Below are positions 45,941 through 53,431 of a stretch of 58,317 bases of DNA, in pieces. Origin of the DNA: Brachyspira sp949287565 (GTDB taxonomy: Bacteria; Spirochaetota; Brachyspiria; Brachyspirales; Brachyspiraceae). A model generated the notes under the pieces. The model was not told the DNA's origin and did not search any database. It was given only the letters and a program-made list of their open reading frames with translations. The position numbers and the translations under genes are program-made. Position 1 is the stretch's first letter; the number at the start of each line of letters is the position of its first letter. The stretch lies in the NCBI RefSeq assembly GCF_036997615.1, contig NZ_JAWLQA010000019.1; one strand, 5' to 3'.

Positions 45941-46066
45941 TTATCTCAATAATAAAAAAAATTGTAAATAAACTTGTAAAAATAATTTTAAATTACTATA
46001 CTATAATAAAATAGTTCACATTTCAGAAAAATAATCTAAAATAAAATATTTTTATAAGGAGAAAAT

Positions 46067-47242
46067 ATGAGAGAAATAGTAATAGCAAGTGCTGTTAGAA
46101 CACCAGTAGGTAAATTTTTAGGTTCATTTTCCAATGTATCTGCTGTAGAATTGGGTACAATAGCGGTAAAAGAGGCTTTAAAAAGAGCAAATATCAAACC
46201 TGAACAAGTTGATGAAACTTATTTCGGATGTGTTATACAATCAGCACTTCTTCCAAACGTAGCAAGACAGATTTCCGTTAATGCCGGAATACCTGTAGAG
46301 AAACCAGCATTAACTATAAATATATTATGCGGTTCAGGACTTAGAGCAGTATCTATGGGAGCACAAATGATTAAAGCAGGCGATGCTGACATAGTAGTTG
46401 CAGGCGGTACTGAAAATATGAGTATGGCTCCATATACTTCTTCAGCTATGAGAATGGGTGCTAGAATGGCTGAAACAAAAATGCAGGATACTTTACTCAA
46501 TGATGCTCTTATATGTGCTTTTGAGCGTTATCATATGGGAGTTACTGCTGAGAATGTTGCTGAAAAATGGGGTATTACTAGACAAGAGCAAGATGAGTTC
46601 GCATGCAGAAGTCAGAACAGAGCTGAGGCTGCTGTAAAAAGCGGAAGATTTAAAGATGAAATAGTTCCTGTTACAATTAAAACTAAAAAAGGTGAAATAG
46701 TAGTTGATACAGATGAACATCCTACATTTGGTACTACTATGGAATCTTTAGCTAGATTAAAGCCAGCATTCAAGAAAGACGGTACTGTTACTGCTGGTAA
46801 TGCTTCTGGTATCAATGATGCTGCTTCTGCTGTAGTTATTATGTCTAAAGAGAAAGCTGATGAGCTTGGAATTAAACCTATGGCTAAAATTTTAGGTTAT
46901 GCTACTCATGGTGTTGAGCCTAGAATAATGGGTATAGGACCTATAGAAGCAAGCAGAAAGGCTTTGAAAATGGCTAATCTTGCAGTTGAAGATATGGACT
47001 TAATAGAAAGTAATGAGGCTTTCGCTGCTCAGTCTATTGCTGTAGCACGTGAATTAAAATTCGATATGGATAAAGTTAATGTTAATGGAGGAGCTATTGC
47101 TATAGGACACCCTATAGGAGCTTCCGGAGCTAGAATACTTACTACACTTCTATATGAAATGAAAAAACGCGGTTCTAAAAAAGGACTTGCTACACTTTGT
47201 ATAGGCGGCGGTATGGGTACTGCTTTAGTTGTAGAAATGTAA
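46067..47242 (+). CDS. Acetyl-CoA acetyltransferase (thiolase II)
   Basis: A 391-residue degradative/biosynthetic thiolase that condenses two acetyl-CoA to acetoacetyl-CoA, the first step of butyrate or similar fermentation. The active-site residues are all present: Cys88 in NILCGSGLRAV, the His in GGAIAIGHPIGASGAR and the second Cys in LCIGGGMGTALV. TLSGREEVT-like loops and length are as in bacterial ThlA/AtoB. AAGGAGAAAAT precedes ATG 46067. Single gene; the other butyrate genes are not in the window. Confidence 0.93.
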   Translation: MREIVIASAVRTPVGKFLGSFSNVSAVELGTIAVKEALKRANIKPEQVDETYFGCVIQSALLPNVARQISVNAGIPVEKPALTINILCGSGLRAVSMGAQMIKAGDADIVVAGGTENMSMAPYTSSAMRMGARMAETKMQDTLLNDALICAFERYHMGVTAENVAEKWGITRQEQDEFACRSQNRAEAAVKSGRFKDEIVPVTIKTKKGEIVVDTDEHPTFGTTMESLARLKPAFKKDGTVTAGNASGINDAASAVVIMSKEKADELGIKPMAKILGYATHGVEPRIMGIGPIEASRKALKMANLAVEDMDLIESNEAFAAQSIAVARELKFDMDKVNVNGGAIAIGHPIGASGARILTTLLYEMKKRGSKKGLATLCIGGGMGTALVVEM

Positions 47243-47261
47243 TTTACAATTAATAAAATTA

Positions 47262-47304
47262 TGAAGGGTTAAAGCTTAATATTAAGTTTTAACCCTTTTT
47301 TATT
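47262..47304 (+). terminator. Rho-independent terminator of the thiolase gene
   Basis: AAGGGTTAAAGCTTAAT (47264-47280) and ATTAAGTTTTAACCCTT (47281-47297) pair with one wobble, then TTTTTATT. Confidence 0.85.
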
Positions 47305-47464
47305 ATTAATGAAATTTTAAATTTAAAAATATATTATCCTATTTATCATAAAATAAAATTCAACAAAAATATAAAATTAATACATAAATAGTAATAACAA
47401 TAAATCATATTAAGCATATTTAGTTCAATTTTAAAATATTTTTGCATCAAAAAAATAGTCAATT

Positions 47465-48766
47465 TTAGTACCTTTTCTGTTTGTTAAAATTTATAAAAAA
47501 TATAAAAGAGAAAATGCTTGTAAAAATTTCAGCTGTTGGAAAAGAAAGCCATACTCCTGTCATATTAAAAAGCGATGATAAAATAAATATAGAAGGCATT
47601 ATAAATATAAAGCCTCTTAATATAGATATTATAAATGATGGTTTGGCTTTATCCATAGCAGAAAAATATACGCAAGTTATAATATTATATCCAACAAATA
47701 TAAATGCTGTAAAATATATACGAAGTCCATTAACAGATATTTTCTGAAGCTCCTCAATATTATCTCTATTAAAAATTGAAGTTATTTCATTTGCAAATAC
47801 AAAAGTGATTATATAAACTACAATAGAAATGCTTGCTGATAAAATTATAGAGTATTTATATATTTTATTTATATTTGTTTCATTATTATAATTCATACTT
47901 ATAATAGGCTGTACTCCTTGTCCCATACCTGTGAATATTGCTATGATTACTAATGCGATATTTGCAGTTATACCATAAGCTGCAACTCCTACATTGCCTG
48001 CAATATTTAATATTATTATATTAAAAGCTATCATAACAAAAGCTGATGATAATTCTGTTATAAGAAAAGATATTCCAAGAGAAGATATTTCAAAAAATTT
48101 CTTAAAACTTATATTAGGCTTAACAATAAAAAATGTATTTTTATTTTTTATAAACAATGTTGATAATATTAATATGCTTACAATAGGGGAGAAAACTGTT
48201 GCAAGTACAGCTCCGAATATTCCCATATTAAAAGGAAATATAAATATATAATCAAAAACTATATTAAATAAACTTCCCATAAGCATAGCGATCATAGCAA
48301 GTCTTGGGTGATTATCATTTCTAACGAATCCTAAAAGTACATTATTTAGCATGAACATAGGTGAAAATAAAAGTATCATCTTTATATAGGTATCCGTCAT
48401 AGTATGTATATTATCTCTAGCACCTAGAATATATGCTATATGTGATGTAAATAAAATGCTTACAGCTATAAACAAAACAGATATTATTAATATATAAATT
48501 AAAGAGTTAGTAAATATAATATTAGCTTCATTATTTTTATTCTGAGTTTTTAATATAGCGTATTTAGTAGCAGATCCCATACCAAGCATTAATCCAAGTC
48601 CATTAACTAAATTGAAAATAGGTATAGCTATATTTAAAGCTGTAAGTCCGTCAGAGCCTATTCCCCTTGCTACAAAGAAAGTATCAGCGAGTATATAGCA
48701 TGACAATCCTATCATACCAAGTACATTAAGTGATACATATTTAATAAACATATTCAGTACATTCAT
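47465..48766 (-). CDS. MATE-family exporter (second)
   Basis: A 433-residue protein with about 12 membrane spans; motifs SCYILADTFFVARGIG, FTGMGQGVQPIISMNYNNE, GAVLATVFSPIVSILI. I start it at ATG 48766, which has GGGG 9 bp upstream; an ATG at 48802 has no ribosome site and lies inside a large hairpin. The protein resembles the DinF/VmrA branch more than the first MATE gene of this window. Substrate unknown. A strong hairpin with a T-run lies in its leader, hinting at attenuation. Confidence 0.88.
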   Translation of the reverse strand: MNVLNMFIKYVSLNVLGMIGLSCYILADTFFVARGIGSDGLTALNIAIPIFNLVNGLGLMLGMGSATKYAILKTQNKNNEANIIFTNSLIYILIISVLFIAVSILFTSHIAYILGARDNIHTMTDTYIKMILLFSPMFMLNNVLLGFVRNDNHPRLAMIAMLMGSLFNIVFDYIFIFPFNMGIFGAVLATVFSPIVSILILSTLFIKNKNTFFIVKPNISFKKFFEISSLGISFLITELSSAFVMIAFNIIILNIAGNVGVAAYGITANIALVIIAIFTGMGQGVQPIISMNYNNETNINKIYKYSIILSASISIVVYIITFVFANEITSIFNRDNIEELQKISVNGLRIYFTAFIFVGYNIITCVYFSAMDKAKPSFIISILRGFIFIMPSIFILSSLFNMTGVWLSFPTAEIFTSIFSFIFFINFNKQKRY

Positions 48767-48785
48767 AAAAATACCCCATAATAAA

Positions 48786-48838
48786 AAAACGTTTGCGTTC
48801 ATACTTTCTAAGGCCTACGGTATGAATACAAACGTTTT
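48786..48838 (-). promoter_or_regulatory. Large leader hairpin before the second MATE gene
   Basis: AAAACGTTTGCGTTCATAC (48786-48804) pairs with GTATGAATACAAACGTTTT (48820-48838), 19 bp with two mismatches, loop of 15 with AGGCCT. On the minus strand the stem is followed by TTTTTTTATT and then the GGGG ribosome site about 20 bp on, so it has the form of an intrinsic terminator within a leader. It could be an attenuator; no known riboswitch is recognised. Confidence 0.55.
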
Positions 48839-48841
48839 AAA

Positions 48842-48873
48842 AAAAATTTATCCGGCGACAAATTTTATTATTT
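48842..48873 (-). terminator. Second terminator-like hairpin upstream of the MATE leader
   Basis: On the minus strand AAAATTTGTC, loop GCCG, GATAAATTTT (one G-U), then TTTT. It could be the argJ terminator; NIR element J lies between it and argJ. Confidence 0.5.
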
Positions 48874-48938
48874 TTATAGATATTGATATTTCTAATTATA
48901 TACAAAAAATATTATAAGTCAAATATAATGCTTTAATT

Positions 48939-49260
48939 ACATACCCCGCCCTTTTATATTTTTTACTTATCTTAAAAATAAATAATTTAATTTTTCTTTT
49001 TTGTTTTGCTTATAAAAGCATGCCCGCCCAAGTGTTGATTAGATAGTGAATCTATTTAAACGCACGTTTAGATGAATTTTTATTCTAGATTTATTTTTCA
49101 ATAATAATTAAATCAATATTTATAGTTTTGCTCACCGTGCGGTGGGGAGATTAATAAATTTATTTTAAACTAGGGTGGGGTGCTTTAAATTCTAATTTGA
49201 TAATAAAAAAATTGAAAGTTAAAATTGCAGGTTACATCTATAAATATAAAGGGTGGGGAT
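48939..49260. repeat. NIR element J (complete, arms-out)
   Basis: ACATACCCCGCCCTTTT at 48939-48955, GCATGCCCGCCCAAGTG at 49018-49034, AAACGCACGTTTAGATGA at 49058-49075, TTTGCTCACCGTGCGGTGG at 49127-49145, CTAGGGTGGGGTGC at 49170-49183 and AAAGGGTGGGGAT at 49248-49260. It ends 11 bp before the argJ stop, as element A does with its neighbour. Confidence 0.85.
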
Positions 49261-49271
49261 TCTAAAAAAAT

Positions 49272-50435
49272 CTATATATTGTAGGAAGAATGTATTGATA
49301 TATATTCCTGAGTCAAATCAGTGAAATAATAATAATCTTCGTATTTTGTATTGTATCCTAAATCTATAGTTATATAATTTTCTTTTCTTTCTGTGTCAAC
49401 ATTATACTTCTTTATTATACCATTTTTATAGATCTCTTCATCATTAACATATAGAGATAGATTGTTTATATTAATATTGCAATTACCCAAAACAGATAAT
49501 ATCTTTTCAAAATTAGGATTTTTAGAAAGAAATAAAATTTTCACTAGATTTGAAGTTGCTATTTTTTTTGCTATCTCAAAAGCATTACTTTGAGTTTTGG
49601 CTCTTTTTACAGAAACTATCATAGTTTTTGTAATACCTTCTCCGTCAAGTATTATCATTTTTGCAAGATAAGCACATATTTCATCTAATTTGTATTTTAA
49701 CTCTTTGAATAATTTTTTATTTTTTTCCGTAAGTATTTTATTATTTAAAGCTCCATTAGCCATAATAAGAGCCATATCGTTTGTAGATGTTTCTCCGTCC
49801 ACAGATATTCTATTTAAAGTTTTATCTATTGATTCTCTGAATGCTTTGTCCAAAGTTTCTTTTTCTATATTAAGATCTGTGAATATAAAAAGAAGCACAG
49901 TTGCCATATTAGGATGTATAATAGAGCTTCCCTTTGCTACTGCATAAAAATTAGCTGTTTTTCCTGAAGCTACTTCTAATTGAGTAGTATATATTTTATC
50001 GAATTTATCTCTGGTCTGAATTGCTCTAGAAATATTATCAAAGTTATTATTAAAATGTTTATTTGATATATTAATAGCCTTTTTAATTTTTTCTTTTTCA
50101 AGAGATACACCTACAATTCCTGTAGAAGCCATTAATATATTATCTTTTTTTATATCAAATGTTTCAGAAGCATATTTAACTATGTCTAATACATCATCAT
50201 AACCTTTTTTACCGGTTAAAGCATTGGCTATTTTACTATTAACTATTAATAATTCTATATCATTTTTATCATTTTTTTTAGAAAATATAATAGGAGCAGC
50301 CTGAAAATTATTTTGAGTATATACAGCAGATACAACGCTTGGCGGATTGCTTTTAATTATTGCCAAATCATAATCATTATTTTTAAGCCCTGATTTCATT
50401 GCAGCAGAAGAAAATCCCAGCGGCATATCATACAT
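49272..50435 (-). CDS. argJ: Glutamate N-acetyltransferase / ornithine acetyltransferase
   Basis: A 387-residue member of the ArgJ family, which recycles the acetyl group from acetylornithine to glutamate in arginine synthesis. The precursor self-cleaves before the Thr nucleophile in IIHPNMATVLLF; VDGETSTNDMALIMANGA is the second conserved block and PLGFSSAAMKSGLK opens the alpha part. ATG 50435 is chosen since GGAGG lies 9 bp upstream; this overlaps the preceding gene's stop by 8 bp (ATGTATGA), so translation is coupled. Whether it also uses acetyl-CoA cannot be told from sequence. Confidence 0.92.
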   Translation of the reverse strand: MYDMPLGFSSAAMKSGLKNNDYDLAIIKSNPPSVVSAVYTQNNFQAAPIIFSKKNDKNDIELLIVNSKIANALTGKKGYDDVLDIVKYASETFDIKKDNILMASTGIVGVSLEKEKIKKAINISNKHFNNNFDNISRAIQTRDKFDKIYTTQLEVASGKTANFYAVAKGSSIIHPNMATVLLFIFTDLNIEKETLDKAFRESIDKTLNRISVDGETSTNDMALIMANGALNNKILTEKNKKLFKELKYKLDEICAYLAKMIILDGEGITKTMIVSVKRAKTQSNAFEIAKKIATSNLVKILFLSKNPNFEKILSVLGNCNININNLSLYVNDEEIYKNGIIKKYNVDTERKENYITIDLGYNTKYEDYYYFTDLTQEYISIHSSYNI

Positions 50436-50937
50436 TAAATAAATCCTCCTCTTCCGGATCGGCATCATCCTCTATTCTTTTCACTTTTCTATTTTCATAA
50501 TTTATTCTTTTTCGCACGAAAAATCTGGTATTCTTTCCGTTTTGTCTTTCCTGTATAATGCCGAAAGTTCCAGAACCAAGATAAACTATTTTATCTTCTT
50601 CTTCCATATCAGCAATATTATTCTCTTTGATTTCATTTAATATACATTCAAAATGTGCTAACTCTCCGCTAGCATTATGTCTTATAGCTTCTTCTACTAT
50701 ATAAATAGGCTCATTACATATAGGACATATAGGTCTTTCAACGTCTTCTCTCATACGTCTTTTAAGATAGCTCTTCTCATATTCCTCTATGCTTTTTTCC
50801 TGATATTTATATTGATTATTATATTTTTTTTTGTAGAAGTTATTTTTATTTTTTTTATTATTATAAAATTTCTTATTGTTTTCTTTGCTATTATTGTTGT
50901 TGTTATTAAATTTTTTGAATTTCTTCTCTGACATCAT
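50428..50937 (-). CDS. Asn/Lys-rich zinc-knuckle protein, argJ operon
   Basis: A 169-residue protein of unknown function. Residues 1-50 are Asn/Lys low complexity (FNNNNNNSKENNKKFYNNKK and onward). The second half holds a compact metal site, CPICNEPIYIVEEAIRH followed by HFECILNEI, i.e. Cys-x2-Cys and His-x2-Cys, then a Gly-rich strand YLGSGTFGIIQE. Similar Cys-His proteins are common in spirochaetes, where they are unnamed. The basic tail suggests nucleic-acid binding (inference). A second Met directly follows the first, with better spacing to AAGG; either may start the protein. Overlaps argJ by 8 bp. Confidence 0.65.
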   Translation of the reverse strand: MMSEKKFKKFNNNNNNSKENNKKFYNNKKNKNNFYKKKYNNQYKYQEKSIEEYEKSYLKRRMREDVERPICPICNEPIYIVEEAIRHNASGELAHFECILNEIKENNIADMEEEDKIVYLGSGTFGIIQERQNGKNTRFFVRKRINYENRKVKRIEDDADPEEEDLFNV

Positions 50938-50997
50938 AAACCTTTTTTATATAAAGCAACACTATAAAAGTATTGCTTTATATATAAAAACAATTAA

Positions 50998-51390
50998 TTA
51001 TTCATCAAAATCATCGTCGTAATCATCTTCATCATCATAATCATCGTCATAATCATCATCATAATCGTCTTCGTCATCATCGAAATCATCGTCGAAGTCA
51101 TCGTCAAAATCGTCTATATCATCATCATCGTAGTCATCATCGTCATCATAATCATCATCATAATCGTCTTCGTCATCATAATCATCATCGAAGTCGTCAT
51201 CGTCATCGAAATCATCGTCGTCGAAGTCGTCATCATCGTCATAATCATCATAATCATCTTCGTCATCATAATCATCATCATAGTCATCTTCATAATCATC
51301 ATCATCAAGTTTGGCAAAATAACCATTATTTAATATATTAAGTTCGTCTAAAAAAAAGATAGATCCTAATTCTTCCATCATTTGCTCCAT
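50998..51390 (-). CDS. Extremely Asp/Tyr/Phe-rich repeat protein
   Basis: A 130-residue protein. After MEQMMEELGSIFFLDELNIL and a short link, residues 30-130 are almost only Asp, with Tyr or Phe about every fourth position and some Glu: repeating DDDYDD, DDEDDYDD and FDDDDFDD units. Net charge is extreme. A promoter precedes it (51437-51410), it uses typical Asp codons GAT/GAC in a changing pattern, and the frame is intact, so it is probably expressed. The start could be any of the Met residues 1, 4 or 5 (GGAG lies before 4 and 5). Calcium or protein binding is possible; unrecognised. Confidence 0.6.
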   Translation of the reverse strand: MEQMMEELGSIFFLDELNILNNGYFAKLDDDDYEDDYDDDYDDEDDYDDYDDDDDFDDDDFDDDDDFDDDYDDEDDYDDDYDDDDDYDDDDIDDFDDDFDDDFDDDEDDYDDDYDDDYDDEDDYDDDFDE

Positions 51391-51409
51391 AATTCATAAT
51401 TTTAAAGCT

Positions 51410-51437
51410 ATAATAATACATAAGTTTTTTTTGTCAA
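51410..51437 (-). promoter_or_regulatory. Promoter of the Asp/Tyr-rich protein gene
   Basis: On the minus strand TTGACA (51437-51432), 16-bp spacer, TATTAT (51415-51410). Only about 13-25 nt of leader remain. The rest of the spacer 51438-51720 is AT-rich without a gene. Confidence 0.55.
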
Positions 51438-51732
51438 GTATAAATATCTTTAAATTTAAAAAATTATTCAATTATAAGATGTTTAGTATTTTTTATAATT
51501 TCATATTTATGTAATTAATATTAATATGAAATTTTATAAACTATATTTGATTTATTATACTATGAAATTTCTAATTATAGAAGCATAGTATTAATAATAT
51601 ATGAGTATATTACTTGTCAATTCTATAAAACAGCAATAATTTTATCATAATAGATGTATCATAATATCTATAGCTTCAATTTTTTTATTAAATAATGAAA
51701 ATAGTTCTTTAATTAATAAAAACAATCACTAA

Positions 51733-51764
51733 AAAACCTCTGACAGCTAAAGCTATCAGAGGTT
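51733..51764 (-). terminator. Duplicated pgk terminator (distal)
   Basis: CCTCTGACAGCT (51737-51748) / AGCTATCAGAGG (51751-51762), TTTTTT on the minus strand. Confidence 0.8.
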
Positions 51765-51790
51765 CATTATTTTGATTTATTAAAATCTAA

Positions 51791-51834
51791 TTATTTATCT
51801 TGTAATACAGCGATACCTGGAAGTTCAATTCCTT
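51791..51834 (-). pseudogene. Truncated pgk 3' fragment
   Basis: The minus strand reads GIELPGIAVLQDK and a stop, identical in protein to the true pgk end with one synonymous change (CAA for CAG). Similarity ends abruptly at about 51834; before it is unrelated sequence. It has no start and is a relic of a duplication or recombination. Confidence 0.85.
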
Positions 51835-51862
51835 TTATAATAAAATCAAAATAGTTCGCTAA

Positions 51863-51894
51863 AAAACCTCTGACAGCTAAAGCTATCAGAGGCT
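51863..51894 (-). terminator. Rho-independent terminator of pgk (proximal)
   Basis: CCTCTGACAGCT (51867-51878) / AGCTATCAGAGG (51881-51892), TTTTTT on the minus strand, 27 bp after the pgk stop. Confidence 0.88.
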
Positions 51895-51920
51895 CACTAT
51901 TTTGATTTATTAAAATCTAA

Positions 51921-53120
51921 TTATTTATCCTGTAATACAGCGATACCTGGAAGTTCAATTCCTTCAAGGAACTCTAAAGAAGCTCCGCCGCCTGTAGATA
52001 CGTGAGTCATCTTATCAGCAACACCAGATTTATTAACAGCAGATACACTGTCGCCTCCTCCGATTATACTTACAGCTCCGGAATTAGCGATGAATTTAGC
52101 TACTTCAAAAGTACCTTTAGCAAAATTAGGCATTTCAAATACACCTAATGGTCCATTCCAAACAACTGTTTTTGCATTTTTAAGTATTTCTTCAAGTTCT
52201 TTCAAAGTTTTAGGTCCAACATCCATACCCATCCAGCCAGCAGGTATAGCATTAGAATCTACTGTTTTGAAATTAGCATCATTATCAAATTTATCAGCTA
52301 TAACATTATCAACAGGTAGATATAAAGTTTTATTTAATTCTTTAGCTTTATCCATAATTTCTTTAGCTGTAGCAATATAATCATCTTCGCATAAAGAAGT
52401 ACCTATTTCTAAGCCTTGTGCTTTGAAGAAAGTATAAGCCATACCGCCTACAACGATTAAAGTGTCTACTTTATTAAGTAAGTTTTTAAGTACAGAAATT
52501 TTAGAAGAAACTTTAGCTCCTCCTATTATAGCTACAAATGGACGAGCAGGGTTAGCAACAGCATCGCCTAAGTATTTAATTTCTTTTTCCATTAAAAAAC
52601 CAGCAACAGCAGGCATACCAGCTTTAGCAGATACTATACCAGCAGTAGAAGCATGTGCTCTGTGAGCAGTACCAAAAGCATCATTAACATAAACGTCAGC
52701 TAAATCAGCTAATTGTTTAGAGAATGCTGCATCATTTTTCTCTTCTTCAGCATGATATCTTAAATTTTCTAATAATAATACATCACCAGCTTTTAATTCA
52801 GCAGCTTGTTTTTTTACTTCTTCACCTACACAGTCTTTAGCAAATTCAACTTTATTGTTAGGAAGTTTAGTTTTTAAATAATCATAAACAGGTTTTAAAG
52901 AGTATTTAGGATTAGGTTCGCCTTTTGGTCTTCCTAAATGGCTCATAAGTATTAAACAAGCACCTTGAGAAAGTATATATTCAATAGTAGGCATAGCAGC
53001 ATCTACTCTTGTAGTGTCTGTGATTTTAGAGCTTGTTTCTTTATCGAGAGGTACATTGAAATCAACTCTCATTATGACTTTTTTACCTTTAATGTCTATA
53101 TCTTTTACTGATTTTTTCAT
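51921..53120 (-). CDS. pgk: Phosphoglycerate kinase
   Basis: A 399-residue glycolytic enzyme forming ATP from 1,3-bisphosphoglycerate. Motifs: MRVDFNVPLDKE, LMSHLGRPKG, NDAFGTAHRAHAST, IIGGAKVSSKI, WNGPLGVFEMPNFAKGT and GGGDSVSAVNKSG. Length normal. GGAGTTCATA precedes ATG 53120. It lies downstream of gap on the same strand, separated by 311 bp with repeats and a terminator, so the two are probably separate units or partially coupled. Confidence 0.97.
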   Translation of the reverse strand: MKKSVKDIDIKGKKVIMRVDFNVPLDKETSSKITDTTRVDAAMPTIEYILSQGACLILMSHLGRPKGEPNPKYSLKPVYDYLKTKLPNNKVEFAKDCVGEEVKKQAAELKAGDVLLLENLRYHAEEEKNDAAFSKQLADLADVYVNDAFGTAHRAHASTAGIVSAKAGMPAVAGFLMEKEIKYLGDAVANPARPFVAIIGGAKVSSKISVLKNLLNKVDTLIVVGGMAYTFFKAQGLEIGTSLCEDDYIATAKEIMDKAKELNKTLYLPVDNVIADKFDNDANFKTVDSNAIPAGWMGMDVGPKTLKELEEILKNAKTVVWNGPLGVFEMPNFAKGTFEVAKFIANSGAVSIIGGGDSVSAVNKSGVADKMTHVSTGGGASLEFLEGIELPGIAVLQDK

Positions 53121-53138
53121 TATGAACTCCTTATTATT

Positions 53139-53207
53139 GCTATGCTCGCCGTCGCCTAAAAGTATCTGCCAAACTTGTTTGGCAGATGGCTTTGGCTCGC
53201 TTTTTTA
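53139..53207. repeat. GCTCG-type repeat, copy 2
   Basis: GCTATGCTCGCC at 53139-53150, TCGCCTA, a perfect inner hairpin TCTGCCAAAC/GTTTGGCAGA (53165-53174 and 53177-53186), then GGCTTTGGCTCGC TTTTTTA at 53188-53207. Confidence 0.75.
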
Positions 53208-53212
53208 TTATC

Positions 53213-53286
53213 GCTATGCTCGCCTCCGCCTACAATCAGCAAATAAATAAATTTATTTGCACGTATGTGCTTTGGCTCGCTTTTAT
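53213..53286. repeat. GCTCG-type repeat, copy 3
   Basis: GCTATGCTCGCC at 53213-53224, TCCGCCTACAATCA, an inner hairpin GCAAATAAAT/ATTTATTTGC (53239-53248 and 53251-53260), then GCTTTGGCTCGCTTTTATA at 53269-53287. The inner hairpin differs from copy 2, only the flanks are shared. Confidence 0.75.
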
Positions 53287-53299
53287 AGTTATTACTAAT

Positions 53300-53344
53300 A
53301 AAAATTGTTTGCATTAAGTCTTCTGCCGTACGCTCACAATTTTT
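53300..53344. repeat. ATTGT-type palindromic repeat, copy 2
   Basis: AAAAATTGT at 53300-53308 and CCGTACGCTCACAATTTTT at 53326-53344, the same ends as the repeat at 25246-25302. Confidence 0.6.
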
Positions 53345-53363
53345 TATGTACTGCTAAAAAATT

Positions 53364-53400
53364 TAAAGGGTGCTATAATGAAATATAACACCCTTTTATT
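53364..53400 (-). terminator. Terminator of gap
   Basis: AAAGGGTG-C-TATA / TATA-A-CACCCTTT (53365-53377 and 53384-53396) with A/T runs on both sides; it follows the gap stop by about 35 bp on the minus strand. Confidence 0.8.
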
Positions 53401-53431
53401 ATAGCTTAACAATTATAATTATTACTAATTA

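Larger units (their letters stand above)
51731..51834. repeat. Duplicate of the pgk 3' end with terminator (copy 1)
   Basis: About 104 bp at 51731-51834 repeat 51861-51964 with few changes, 130 bp apart. The copy includes the hairpin and the last 13 codons and stop of pgk. Confidence 0.85.

Noticed and set aside
47481..47747. Plus-strand open frame across the second MATE gene
   Set aside because: Antisense to conserved membrane spans, without ribosome site.
51114..51326. Met/Thr-rich open frame overlapping the Asp/Tyr-rich gene
   Set aside because: It is the shifted frame of the GAT/GAC repeats (ATG/ATA) without its own start signals.
53139..53286. Repeats with palindromes considered as a CRISPR-like array
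   Set aside because: Only two units, no equal-length spacers, and no cas gene in the window.
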